Below are positions 7,586 to 16,912 of a stretch of 64,000 bases of DNA, piece after piece. The stretch covers positions 1 to 64,000 of the forward strand of contig JARBUM010000008.1 in assembly GCA_029239675.1 (NCBI GenBank). The letters are read 5' to 3'. Position 1 is the first letter of the stretch; each line of letters opens with the position of its first letter. This stretch comes from Pelosinus sp. (GTDB lineage Bacteria; Bacillota; Negativicutes; DSM-13327). The notes under the pieces are model-generated. The model had not been told where the DNA came from and did no database searches. It saw only the letters and a list, made by a program, of their open reading frames with translations. The position numbers were made by a program, and so were the translations under genes.

Positions 7586-9340
7586 CTACCTAGCGTTAAT
7601 TTCTCCTTGATATACAAGCCCTCTTGCTCCATCAACGGTAACCAGTAATCCATCCTGCAAGCGCTCTACTGCACCGTCTACCCCAATTATGACAGGTATT
7701 CCAACACTAATACCTACCACGGCCGCATTAGAAGTCAATCCACCTTCTTCGGCAATAATGGCCGCTGCTTTAGTCGCATATATTGCTGTTTCCTCATCTA
7801 TACTTGCAACCACTAAGATATCTCCTGGCCGGAATTTATTTTTCACTTCCTTGCTAGAATGAGCAATACAAACATTTCCAGATACAGCTTTCTGACCAAT
7901 TCCTACTCCTCGCAACAAGATATTTCCCACAACATGTACGCGAATCATATTGGTAGTACCAGACATTCCTGCAGGCACGCCAGCAGTAATAACAACTAGG
8001 TCACCTTCTTTAATCAAACCTTGATCAACGGATTTACCTGTGGCATTCAGTACCATATCATCTGAATTTTTCGCAACTACACCCAAAACTGGTTGAACTC
8101 CCCAAAACAACATCATACGCCGTACCGTTTTTTCATGAGGCGTAACGGCAATAATATTAGCCTGCGGGCGATACTTGGAAACCATCCGAGCTGTATACCC
8201 ATGTTCCGTTGCCGTAATAATAGCAGCCGCATTGAGTTCATAAGCAATCTGCACCGTAGCATGACTAATAGCATCTGTAGTTGTGTTTTGCAGCGTTATG
8301 CCTTTGGACATTAAAATTGTATTATATTGTAATGACTCTTCTGTTCGTACGGCGATTCGTGCCATAGTTTGCAGTGTTTCGACGGGGTACTTCCCCGAAG
8401 CCGTCTCACCACTTAGCATAATACAATCCGTACCATCTAAAATAGCATTGGCAATATCACTGGCTTCTGCACGAGTAGGGCGAGGATTAACCATCATTGA
8501 CTCCAACATTTGAGTTGCAGTAATAACAGGTTTTCCAGCCTTATTACATTTTTCGATTAAACGTTTTTGTACAACGGGAACTTCTTCCGTAGGAATTTCT
8601 ACACCTAGATCACCTCTAGCTACCATGATACCATCAGCAACTTTTATAATTTCATCAATATTTTTCACGCCTTCAGCATTCTCGATTTTGGCGATTATCT
8701 CCATCTGTGCATTAGCATCCTCTAATAATTTACGAATTGCTAATATATCCGTTGCCCGCTGCACAAAAGACGCTGCAATAAAATCCATATCTTGACTAAT
8801 ACCAAATAAAATATCTTTTTTATCATCTTCCGATAAAAAAGGCAAATTAAGACTTACACCTGGCACTGCGACTCTTTTTCGATCACCAATTTCCCCACTA
8901 TTTTGCACTGTGGTAATGATCTCATCCTCTTTTACTTCATCAACATGAAGACTAATTAATCCATCTGATAACAAAATGATATTGCCAGCAACGACTTCTT
9001 CTGGTAATGATTTATAATTTACAGTTGCCCTCTCTACAGTTCCCAAAATATCCTTTGCTGTTAGAATGAATCTTTGTCCTATCTTCAGTTGGACTTTACC
9101 TTGAGCAAAATTACCAAGCCTTATTTCTGGCCCCTTGGTATCCAACAATAAGGCTACTTTTTTATTCAATCCTGCACTAACTGTACGCAACAGTTGAATG
9201 CGTTTGCCCTGTTCTAAATGAGATCCATGGGAGAAATTAAACCGACTAACGTTCATACCTGCTTCTAGTAGTCCTTCCAAAACACCAGGCTTATCAGTAC
9301 TTGGTCCTAATGTACAGATAATTTTTGTCTTTTTTATCAT
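7586..9340 (-). CDS. pyk: Pyruvate kinase with C-terminal PEP-utiliser-like domain
   Basis: Pyruvate kinase makes pyruvate and ATP from phosphoenolpyruvate and ADP. The 584-residue protein begins with the typical KKTKIICTLGPS and has the ARGDLGVEI and ATQMLESM active-site motifs. The C-terminal part (about 475-584) is the extra domain of many Firmicute enzymes, homologous to the mobile phosphohistidine domain; its loop reads GGLTSNAA, so the phosphorylatable His of PPDK-type enzymes is absent, as usual for these pyruvate kinases. AAGGGAG stands 8 nt before the ATG at 9340; an in-frame GTG nine nt upstream overlaps that site and is unlikely. It lies just downstream of a small DUF2007-like gene. 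Confidence 0.96.
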   Translation of the reverse strand: MIKKTKIICTLGPSTDKPGVLEGLLEAGMNVSRFNFSHGSHLEQGKRIQLLRTVSAGLNKKVALLLDTKGPEIRLGNFAQGKVQLKIGQRFILTAKDILGTVERATVNYKSLPEEVVAGNIILLSDGLISLHVDEVKEDEIITTVQNSGEIGDRKRVAVPGVSLNLPFLSEDDKKDILFGISQDMDFIAASFVQRATDILAIRKLLEDANAQMEIIAKIENAEGVKNIDEIIKVADGIMVARGDLGVEIPTEEVPVVQKRLIEKCNKAGKPVITATQMLESMMVNPRPTRAEASDIANAILDGTDCIMLSGETASGKYPVETLQTMARIAVRTEESLQYNTILMSKGITLQNTTTDAISHATVQIAYELNAAAIITATEHGYTARMVSKYRPQANIIAVTPHEKTVRRMMLFWGVQPVLGVVAKNSDDMVLNATGKSVDQGLIKEGDLVVITAGVPAGMSGTTNMIRVHVVGNILLRGVGIGQKAVSGNVCIAHSSKEVKNKFRPGDILVVASIDEETAIYATKAAAIIAEEGGLTSNAAVVGISVGIPVIIGVDGAVERLQDGLLVTVDGARGLVYQGEINAR

Positions 9341-9367
9341 ATTGTACACTCCCTTAGAATCATAAGA

Positions 9368-9568
9368 TTATTTTACAGCATGTTGACAAAGAACTGCGTG
9401 AGCTTCATCCGCTTCTGATTCTAATACTAATATTTCATATAGACCATCACCAACAACGGAAGCAACCCCTGCTTGCCTTGTATTCGCCAAAATTCCCTCT
9501 GTACAAAGCAAGTTCTTTAACGTGTCAGCTTGTGCCTTATTCTTTGCGATATATATTACAGTCCACAT
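9368..9568 (-). CDS. DUF2007-like small signal-transducing-type protein
   Basis: This 66-residue protein begins MWTVIYIAKNKAQADTLKNL, followed by a segment on ligand-like changes (LCTEGILANTRQ) and an ILVLESEADEA end, the layout of the ferredoxin-like DUF2007 (putative signal transducing protein) family. The start at 9568 is chosen because AGGAGG lies just before it; a further in-frame ATG eight codons upstream has no such site. It precedes pyk by about 27 nt and is probably cotranscribed. Its function is not known. Confidence 0.7.
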   Translation of the reverse strand: MWTVIYIAKNKAQADTLKNLLCTEGILANTRQAGVASVVGDGLYEILVLESEADEAHAVLCQHAVK

Positions 9569-9819
9569 ATTTCCTCCTGTTATTACTTTCATTTTTTAAC
9601 AACCTATTATAAATCTACTGATTCGGATTTAAAGATGAAATCTATACATTTGCTTTCTCCATATTAAAGCGTATTCCTGCTATTTTTGGAGGTTCATGGC
9701 AAAAATATAATTTCTTAACCTACTTTAGGCCTTACTCCTACTTTTTGAGGAACTTTGTAACATTTTGCCTGTTATATTATAATAATAAGGAAAATGACGA
9801 AATCTTAAAGGAGACCCTT

Positions 9820-10398
9820 ATGAACTTTTCAAAAAAATTACGAAAATATATACTTTATATTCTTCTTTTAATAACCTTAGTTATAGAAATTCCCATTATT
9901 GCTGTTGGCTACCTAACCCAACCAGTAAAAAGCGACACCATCATTATCCTCGGTGCTAAGATAATCGGGCAAGATCCTAGTCTTATGTTACGCTTACGCC
10001 TTGATAAGGCAATTAAACTCTATGAAGCGGGCTATGCTTCCACTCTTATCGTCAGCGGAGGGCAAGGTTTGGACGAGAATGTCAGCGAAGCTGTTAGTAT
10101 GAAAAATTATCTCCTTAGCCACGGAATTCCGACAGAGAGAATTTTAGTTGAAGACCGTTCCTTTAATACATATCAAAATTTAGCTAATTCTCATAAAATT
10201 ATGCAAGAAAACAACTTAAAAACAGCTATTATTGTGTCAAATGCTTCCCACATACGGCGTTCATTACTACTAGCCCAAACTCTTGGAATAGAGGCTACTG
10301 GCTCTCCGGCACCAATGGCTAGCAATCCCTACCTTACAACAAAGCAATATGTCCGAGAAGGAGCAGCCGTGGCTGCATTGCTTCTCACTGGAAAGTAA
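9820..10398 (+). CDS. YdcF/SanA-type DUF218 membrane-anchored protein
   Basis: This 192-residue protein has one N-terminal membrane segment (about residues 10-31) and a DUF218 domain outside, with the conserved IIILGAKI strand, IVSGGQG turn, SEA at the following helix, GIP-ERIL and S-NTYQN motifs. SanA and YdcF-like proteins act in envelope barrier function and vancomycin resistance at high temperature in E. coli; the reaction is not known. AAAGGAGA stands before the ATG. It is monocistronic, ended by the hairpin at 10398. Confidence 0.82.
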   Translation: MNFSKKLRKYILYILLLITLVIEIPIIAVGYLTQPVKSDTIIILGAKIIGQDPSLMLRLRLDKAIKLYEAGYASTLIVSGGQGLDENVSEAVSMKNYLLSHGIPTERILVEDRSFNTYQNLANSHKIMQENNLKTAIIVSNASHIRRSLLLAQTLGIEATGSPAPMASNPYLTTKQYVREGAAVAALLLTGK

Positions 10399-10433
10399 GA
10401 AAACACTTGGTTAACAGCCAAGTGTTTTCTTTT
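10398..10433 (+). terminator. Terminator between the DUF218 gene and dnaE
   Basis: A 13-bp perfect stem (10398-10410 with 10418-10430) and T-rich end on the + strand separate the two convergent genes; it could work weakly on the - strand too. Confidence 0.85.
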
Positions 10434-13400
10434 ACGCAACGGTTACTCGACCTTTGCCAATAATATCTTCCAATGCCTCAATAGCTTGAGGAGTGGGCTT
10501 GATCCAAAATTGTTTTTCTGTCTTTATCACCCGACGACTATCGACTAAATGCAAAAAGACAACAGTGGAACCAGGATGGTTCCTAAAAACTTCTTTCAAT
10601 TGTTCAAATACTTCGCCGCTTTCTTGCTGCTTACTAATTTTAAGCCGCACCTCCATATTTTCAGGTTCACCTAGTAATTGAACATCATCAGCAATAACCT
10701 TTGCCTTATCTTCACTCATACTTAATCGTCCTGATACTCTGACAGGCGTATCAGGTAGTAAAAATTTATTAAACTTTTCAAAAGTTTTCGGGAAAACTAC
10801 GATTTCAATTTGTTCAGCAAAATCTTCTAATGCCACAAAACACATCATGCCACCATTTCTAGTAGTAATGCGTTTCGCACTAATAATAAGACCTGCTACC
10901 TTAACAGCTTTTCCATCACCATATTCCCCATTCACCAGCTCACTTAATGGTGTAAAGCTGTTCATCTTGTCCCGATAGGCATCTAAAGGATGTCCAGTCA
11001 CATAAAAACCAGTTATTTCTTTTTCTAGAACTAACAGCTGATCTTTAGGAATTTCAGGAATATCGGGCAAACTAATCTCATCAGCATCATTCAGGGTTTC
11101 CTCACAAAATAAGCCGATTTGTCCACTGACTTTATCTCGCTGACGTACCGCAGCCATATCAACCGCCCGTTCTAATACAGCTAATAACTGTGATCGCTTT
11201 GCTCCTAATGAATCAAATGCTCCGCATTTGATTAAACTTTCCAATACACGTTTATTAATCAATCGCATATCTACTTTGGTACATAAATCAACCAAAGACT
11301 CAAATTTCCCATTTGCATCACGCGAGGCGACCATATTGTGAATGGCACTTTCACCAACATTTTTCACCGCGGCCAAACCGAAGCGAATTCCATCACCATC
11401 TACACTAAAACTACTTTGACTGGCATTGATATCTGGTGGCAGTACAGCAATTCCCATTTGACGACAGGTCTCAATATAAGAACCAATTTTCTCATTCGTT
11501 CCCATTACGCTCGATAACAAAGCTGCCATAAATTCCTGCGGAAAATTAGCTTTTAAATAAGCGGTCTGATAAGCAACTAGTGCATAAGCAGCACTATGAG
11601 ACTTATTAAAACCGTAGTCAGCAAAATGCGCCATTAAGTCAAAAATCTCTCCAGCCATTTTCCTATCTATACCCCGTTCACTGGCACCTTGTAAAAAATT
11701 TTCTCGTTGGGCATCCAGCACATCATGCTTCTTTTTCCCCATTGCTCGCCTTAAGAGATCAGCCTGTCCCAAGGTAAAACCAGCCATCACAGAGGCAATC
11801 TGCATAACTTGTTCCTGATATAAAATAACACCGAATGTATCACACAAAATGGGCTCTAATAAAGGATGCACATATGTAACCGTTTTTTTACCATGTCGTC
11901 CATTGATAAAATCCTCTACCATGCCGCTCCCTAAAGGGCCTGGCCGATATAAGGCCACTAAAGGTATTAAATCTGCAAAGCATTCGGGTTTTAAGTCTTT
12001 TACTAAGGTAGTGATGCCACTTGATTCTAATTGAAAGACACCAGCTGTATCACCATTCGTCAGCATAGCACCCACTTTAGGATCATCAAAGGGAATATTA
12101 TCAATATCGATCTTAATACCGCGGCTTTTTTGTACTAATTTTATGGTGTCACCAATAACGGTTAGTGTTCTAAGGCCTAATAGGTCCATCTTTAATAGAC
12201 CCAATTCTTCTACCTTGTCTTTGTCATATTGAGTAGTCAAAAAACCTTCGGCAGAATTTTGAAGCGGTACGTAATGAGTTAAAGGTTCTTTGGAAATTAC
12301 CAATCCTGCAGCATGAGTAGAGGCATGACGCGGCAGCCCTTCCACCGCCATTGCCAAATCCAACAATTTCCCAACCATTGCTTCATTTTCATAAGCAGCC
12401 CGAAATTCAGAGCTAATCTCTAAAGCACGACGCAAGGTAATGCCCAATTCATTCGGCACCATTTTTGCGATACGGTCGACTTCACCATAAGGTATATTTA
12501 AGGCCCGTCCCACATCACGAATGGCTCCTTTTGCTGCCATCGTACCAAAGGTAATAATTTGCGCGACTCGATCTGCACCATACCGAGCAGATACATATTC
12601 AATGACTTTCCCACGATTCACATAACAAAAGTCAATATCGATATCAGGCATGGTAACCCGCTCAGGATTTAAAAACCGTTCAAACAACAATCCATATGCA
12701 ATGGGGTCAATATTGGTAATGCCCAATAAATAGGACACAATACTGCCTGCTGCTGAGCCTCTGCCTGGTCCTACGGGAATGTCCTGCTTTCTAGCATAAT
12801 TAATAAAATCCCACACAATTAAAAAATAACCCGAATAATCCATTTTCACAATAACGCCTAACTCAAACTCTAATCGGGCATTAATTTCAGGAGTAACCTC
12901 ACTATAGCGCTCCACCAATTTTTCTCTACACAATTGTTCTAGATAGTCATTTGCGGTGAGTCCCTCCGGCACAGGAAATTCAGGGAGATACAAATTACCA
13001 AAGTCCAAAGTCACATTACAGCGTTCCGCAATCCGGCAGGTATTAGCGAGAGCTTCAGGATACTCACCAAATAGCTGGGCCATTTCATTGAAGCTTTTTA
13101 AATAAAATTCATCACTGAAAAATTTCATTCTAGCCGTGTCATCTACCGTCTTGCCCATTTGAATACATAGCAATACATCATGACATTCTGCATCTTTTTT
13201 ATTTATATAATGCAAATCATTGGTTGCAACTAAACCAACATCAAACTTATGAGACATTTCTATTAATAGCTGATTCACCTTTTTTTGTTCTGGTATTCCA
13301 TGGTCCTGAAGTTCTAGGAAAAAATTATCTTTACCAAAGATATCAAGATATTCTTGAAGTAGAGTCTCTGCAGCATTTATATTCCCTTTTAGTAACCAAG

Positions 13401-13860
13401 CAGGAATTTCTCCTGCAATACAAGCACTGAGACAAATAAGTCCTTTGCTGTACATGCGAAGTAATTCTTTATCCACGCGAGGTTTATAATAAAAGCCTTC
13501 TGTGTTAGCCCTAGAGACTAATTCGATTAAGTTGCGATACCCCTCATCAGTTTCAGCTAACAATACCAAATGGTAATAGGCTTCCCCTTCTACCATATTT
13601 CTTTCCTTACGAGAGCGAGGTGCCACATACACTTCACAGCCAATAATTGGCTTAATACCTTGTTTTTTTGCCTGTTTATAAAAATCGACAATACCATACA
13701 TGGAGCCGTGGTCCGTGATAGCAATTGCGGGCATATCAAGTTCCTTTGCTCTTTGCACCAAACTGCCGATGCGACTAGCACCATCAAGTAAGCTATACTC
13801 AGTATGTACATGCAAGTGCACAAATGGTCTAGCATTAGAATGCTGTGGCTGTTGTTCCAT
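10432..13860 (-). CDS. dnaE: DNA polymerase III alpha subunit, DnaE type
   Basis: This 1142-residue replicative polymerase has, in order, an N-terminal PHP domain with HLHVHTEYS and ITDHGSMYG, the polymerase core with GPGRGSAAGS near residue 362 and the catalytic PDIDIDF near 404, a third catalytic Asp in KMDLLGLRT near 556, a helix-hairpin-helix region, and an OB fold near 980-1060 (VAGLIISAKRI). The length matches DnaE1/E3-type proteins rather than PolC, which would carry an inserted exonuclease. AGAAGGA is upstream. It is monocistronic. Firmicutes usually also encode PolC elsewhere, so its share of replication cannot be told from this window. Confidence 0.96.
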   Translation of the reverse strand: MEQQPQHSNARPFVHLHVHTEYSLLDGASRIGSLVQRAKELDMPAIAITDHGSMYGIVDFYKQAKKQGIKPIIGCEVYVAPRSRKERNMVEGEAYYHLVLLAETDEGYRNLIELVSRANTEGFYYKPRVDKELLRMYSKGLICLSACIAGEIPAWLLKGNINAAETLLQEYLDIFGKDNFFLELQDHGIPEQKKVNQLLIEMSHKFDVGLVATNDLHYINKKDAECHDVLLCIQMGKTVDDTARMKFFSDEFYLKSFNEMAQLFGEYPEALANTCRIAERCNVTLDFGNLYLPEFPVPEGLTANDYLEQLCREKLVERYSEVTPEINARLEFELGVIVKMDYSGYFLIVWDFINYARKQDIPVGPGRGSAAGSIVSYLLGITNIDPIAYGLLFERFLNPERVTMPDIDIDFCYVNRGKVIEYVSARYGADRVAQIITFGTMAAKGAIRDVGRALNIPYGEVDRIAKMVPNELGITLRRALEISSEFRAAYENEAMVGKLLDLAMAVEGLPRHASTHAAGLVISKEPLTHYVPLQNSAEGFLTTQYDKDKVEELGLLKMDLLGLRTLTVIGDTIKLVQKSRGIKIDIDNIPFDDPKVGAMLTNGDTAGVFQLESSGITTLVKDLKPECFADLIPLVALYRPGPLGSGMVEDFINGRHGKKTVTYVHPLLEPILCDTFGVILYQEQVMQIASVMAGFTLGQADLLRRAMGKKKHDVLDAQRENFLQGASERGIDRKMAGEIFDLMAHFADYGFNKSHSAAYALVAYQTAYLKANFPQEFMAALLSSVMGTNEKIGSYIETCRQMGIAVLPPDINASQSSFSVDGDGIRFGLAAVKNVGESAIHNMVASRDANGKFESLVDLCTKVDMRLINKRVLESLIKCGAFDSLGAKRSQLLAVLERAVDMAAVRQRDKVSGQIGLFCEETLNDADEISLPDIPEIPKDQLLVLEKEITGFYVTGHPLDAYRDKMNSFTPLSELVNGEYGDGKAVKVAGLIISAKRITTRNGGMMCFVALEDFAEQIEIVVFPKTFEKFNKFLLPDTPVRVSGRLSMSEDKAKVIADDVQLLGEPENMEVRLKISKQQESGEVFEQLKEVFRNHPGSTVVFLHLVDSRRVIKTEKQFWIKPTPQAIEALEDIIGKGRVTVA

Positions 13861-13996
13861 CTATTTCACATCCTTCTAATGATAGTATAATATTAATTTT
13901 TCCATAAAACCAGAACATTTTTCCGGATAATTCGCAGGTATTTTTATTAATTAGTTGAATATATAGAGGTTAGAAATGTTTAAAGAGGTGTTATAA

Positions 13997-14866
13997 ATGT
14001 ATACTATAGGTATTTTACAACTTACACAAAACTTAGATGATGCCGTACATGGTTTTAAAGCTGAACTTACTGAACGCGGTATTCATGCCGAGTTTCACTA
14101 TTTAAATGCCGACGGCAATATAGATGAGCTCCCTAAACTAGCTGCCCAGTTGGCAGCAAAAAAAGTAGACCTAATCTTTGCCTGTTCTACTCCTGCAGCA
14201 ACAGCTGCCGTAAACCTTTCTGAGAATATTCCAGTGATATTCACACCTGTTTTTGACCCAGTGGGTGCTAAGCTCGTACATAGCATGGCAGAACCAGGAG
14301 GTAAAGCAACAGGAGTTGCAGGTATGGTGAAGGCAGAAGATAAACTGGTATTTATCAATCGTTTACTACCTACAGCTACAAAAATAGGTATTCTCTACCA
14401 CACTGCTGACACAAATTCTATTGTTGAAGTAGAAAATTTTCGCAAAGTAACAACTTCAAAGATCTCACTAGTAGAAATCTCCATTGAGAAATCTGAAGAT
14501 TTATCCGATTTACCTGATCTTTTACCGAGCGATATAGATGCTCTATTTTTGCCAATTGGTAAAATCATTGAAGAAAACTTTGCTACGATCGTTTATTACA
14601 CAGACACCATTGAGTTGCCAATTATCGCTTCTCATGCTCCTAATATACCTGACGGCGCCTTGGCTGGATTGGTTTCTAACCACTACGAATTAGGTAGAGA
14701 GTGTGCGGCTAAAGCTGAATTAATTCTAAAAGGTGCTCAGCCCAAAACCATTCCTGTTGACACTGTAAAAAAACCTGAAATTTGGTTGAATCAATTTACT
14801 GCTGAAAATTTAGGAATACTTTTCCCTGAAGATTTGAAAGAAGAAGCTACTGAAGTTTTTGAATAA
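13997..14866 (+). CDS. ABC_sub_bind (TrpX-like) binding protein without signal peptide
   Basis: The 289-residue protein has the two-lobed fold of the ABC_sub_bind (PF04392) group, with DLIFACSTPAATAA, IPVIFTPVFDPVGAKLV, GGKATGV and LPIIASHAP segments that are typical. Members usually bind aromatic amino acids or similar ligands outside the cell. This one begins MYTIGILQLTQNLDD, directly in the first strand, with no signal peptide or lipobox and no possible upstream start with one. It therefore seems cytoplasmic. No permease or ATPase follows; instead a U32 protein and an aminotransferase do. AGAGGTG precedes the ATG. Confidence 0.8.
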   Translation: MYTIGILQLTQNLDDAVHGFKAELTERGIHAEFHYLNADGNIDELPKLAAQLAAKKVDLIFACSTPAATAAVNLSENIPVIFTPVFDPVGAKLVHSMAEPGGKATGVAGMVKAEDKLVFINRLLPTATKIGILYHTADTNSIVEVENFRKVTTSKISLVEISIEKSEDLSDLPDLLPSDIDALFLPIGKIIEENFATIVYYTDTIELPIIASHAPNIPDGALAGLVSNHYELGRECAAKAELILKGAQPKTIPVDTVKKPEIWLNQFTAENLGILFPEDLKEEATEVFE

Positions 14867-14905
14867 TTTATCTTACTTCTTAATTAAACTGTTGGAGATG
14901 AAAAA

Positions 14906-16861
14906 ATGTTATTAACACGAAATTCCGTAGAATTATTAGCACCTGTAGGCACATGGGATGTATTAGAAGCTGCCATTGAAGCCGGAGCAGATGCCGTATA
15001 CTTAGGTGGTAAACGTTTTAACATGCGTATGTTTAAAACAACTGCTAACTTTGATGATAACATGTTGGGCAAAGCGATAGAATACGCTCACAAGAACAAT
15101 GTACACTTACATGTCACTGTCAATAATCTGATTAGTGAGCGTGAACTTGATAATATGCGCTCCTATCTCAAACTTCTTGATGAACTAAAGCCAGATGCCC
15201 TTATTGTACAAGATTTATCCATTCTGCAATTGGCTCGTGAAATGAATTTAAGTGTTCCACTACATGCATCGATTATGATGAATACACATAACGAACACGC
15301 TGTACGTGCATTACAAGGCTACGGAATCAGTCGTGTCGTTGTAAACCGCGAGATGTCATTATCACAACTAAGCCTATTAAAAGAACGCACTGGTATTGAA
15401 GTGGAATATTTCATTCATGGTGATATGTGTATTTCTCATAGTGGCCAATGCATACAGTCAGGGGTTGTTTTTGGGCAAAGCTCTAATCGGGGCCGTTGTT
15501 TAAAACCTTGCCGCTGGCCTTATCAATTGGTGGATGCAACCACAGGTAGCCTTGTAACCGACAAGGATCCAGGCCCTTACAAGCTGGCAATGAAAGATAT
15601 GTGCTTATATACGAAATTACCTGAATTGATTCAAGCAGGCGTTACGTCTTTTAAAATTGAAGGTCGTATGCGTACCGCTGATTTTGTAAGTCGCATTGTT
15701 AGAACCTATCGTAATGCTATTGATCGCTACATCGCTGATCCTATGGGTTATGCACCAGATATGCAAGAATGGGAGAACTTACAAAACACTCGTTCTCGGG
15801 ACTTTTCCACTTGCTATGCCTTAGGAAACCCTGGAGCAAAGGTAATTGGCTATAGCGGCAACCGGGAACCGCGTTTCTTCAGCCAAGCTGTACGTGAAGC
15901 CAACATGACGACTATTGCCAGAAAGCCTCTTTTAGAAGAAGATTCTAAGAAAGATAAACTATTTCAGCCTACACTAAATGTACGCGTTGCTGATTTAGCC
16001 GCCCTGATTGCCGCTTGCCAAAATGGAGCAGATACTATCTACATCGGTGGCGAAGTCGCAAAACCTGCCATACCTTGGACTCTTACTACTATAGCGCAAG
16101 CTGTAGAAGAAGCCAGTAAATATAATGCAAAAGTGGTTATCACTACCCCTCGTATTACCATGGAACGAGAATGTGGTGAACTTGAACAATTCTTTAGTGC
16201 CCTTCCTCAAGTAAATCCTCATGGAATAATGGTCGGTAACTTAGGGGCATTATCCTTATCCCGCCAAATTTCAAAGCTTCCTCTGCATGCTGATTTTTCC
16301 TTTAATGTATTTAATCATAAGACTGCCCAATTTCTTAAGAATAATGAAGCGCAAAAGGCCACCATTTCTCTCGAAGCTACTTATGAGCAAATTATAAAAT
16401 TAGCTGAAAATAGTCCACTTCCTTTAGAACTAATCGTACATGGATCATTGCCAGCAATGATTACAGATCATTCTATACCAGAAGCTATACTAAATGATCA
16501 TTACCTGAATGATTATGACCCAGCACTCGATACAAGACAATATGCATTATTAGATACGGCAGGACAACAGCATCCTATCATGCTGGACCAATATGGCCGC
16601 AGCAACTTACTCTTTGCCAAGGACTTGTGTTTATTACCCCACCTACATTCTTTAACGGCAGTACAGAATTATCGTATTGAGGGCCAATATTACACACCTG
16701 AACTAGTTGGTCTTATTACAAAAATTTATCGCCAAGAATTAGACAAACTTGTATCACTTAAGTCAGAATATCAATTTGATGATAGACAACTAGAAATACT
16801 TACTGCAGCAAGTCCTAGGGAATTAGGCATCGGAACATTCCGCCATCGCCTGTCAAAGTAA
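14906..16861 (+). CDS. U32 family protein (peptidase/hydroxylase type), duplicated barrel
   Basis: The 651-residue protein starts with a U32 domain: ELLAPVGTWDVLEAAIEAGADAVYLGG, then EYFIHGDMCISHSGQC near residue 170-187 and SNRGRCLKPCRWPY near 195-208, which supply the four conserved cysteines that bind an iron-sulfur cluster in studied members. A second, weaker barrel starts near residue 360 (VRVADLAALIAACQNGADTIYIGG) and lacks the cysteines. U32 proteins known in detail hydroxylate tRNA, rRNA or ubiquinone (TrhP, RlhA, UbiUV) rather than cleave peptides. The protein is about as long as RlhA, but its second half differs. GGAGAT precedes the ATG; it is second in a three-gene operon. Confidence 0.85.
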   Translation: MLLTRNSVELLAPVGTWDVLEAAIEAGADAVYLGGKRFNMRMFKTTANFDDNMLGKAIEYAHKNNVHLHVTVNNLISERELDNMRSYLKLLDELKPDALIVQDLSILQLAREMNLSVPLHASIMMNTHNEHAVRALQGYGISRVVVNREMSLSQLSLLKERTGIEVEYFIHGDMCISHSGQCIQSGVVFGQSSNRGRCLKPCRWPYQLVDATTGSLVTDKDPGPYKLAMKDMCLYTKLPELIQAGVTSFKIEGRMRTADFVSRIVRTYRNAIDRYIADPMGYAPDMQEWENLQNTRSRDFSTCYALGNPGAKVIGYSGNREPRFFSQAVREANMTTIARKPLLEEDSKKDKLFQPTLNVRVADLAALIAACQNGADTIYIGGEVAKPAIPWTLTTIAQAVEEASKYNAKVVITTPRITMERECGELEQFFSALPQVNPHGIMVGNLGALSLSRQISKLPLHADFSFNVFNHKTAQFLKNNEAQKATISLEATYEQIIKLAENSPLPLELIVHGSLPAMITDHSIPEAILNDHYLNDYDPALDTRQYALLDTAGQQHPIMLDQYGRSNLLFAKDLCLLPHLHSLTAVQNYRIEGQYYTPELVGLITKIYRQELDKLVSLKSEYQFDDRQLEILTAASPRELGIGTFRHRLSK

Positions 16862-16912
16862 GCCTATCCAATTACCTAACTCCTCTATACTAAATCGAAA
16901 GGTGAGATATTT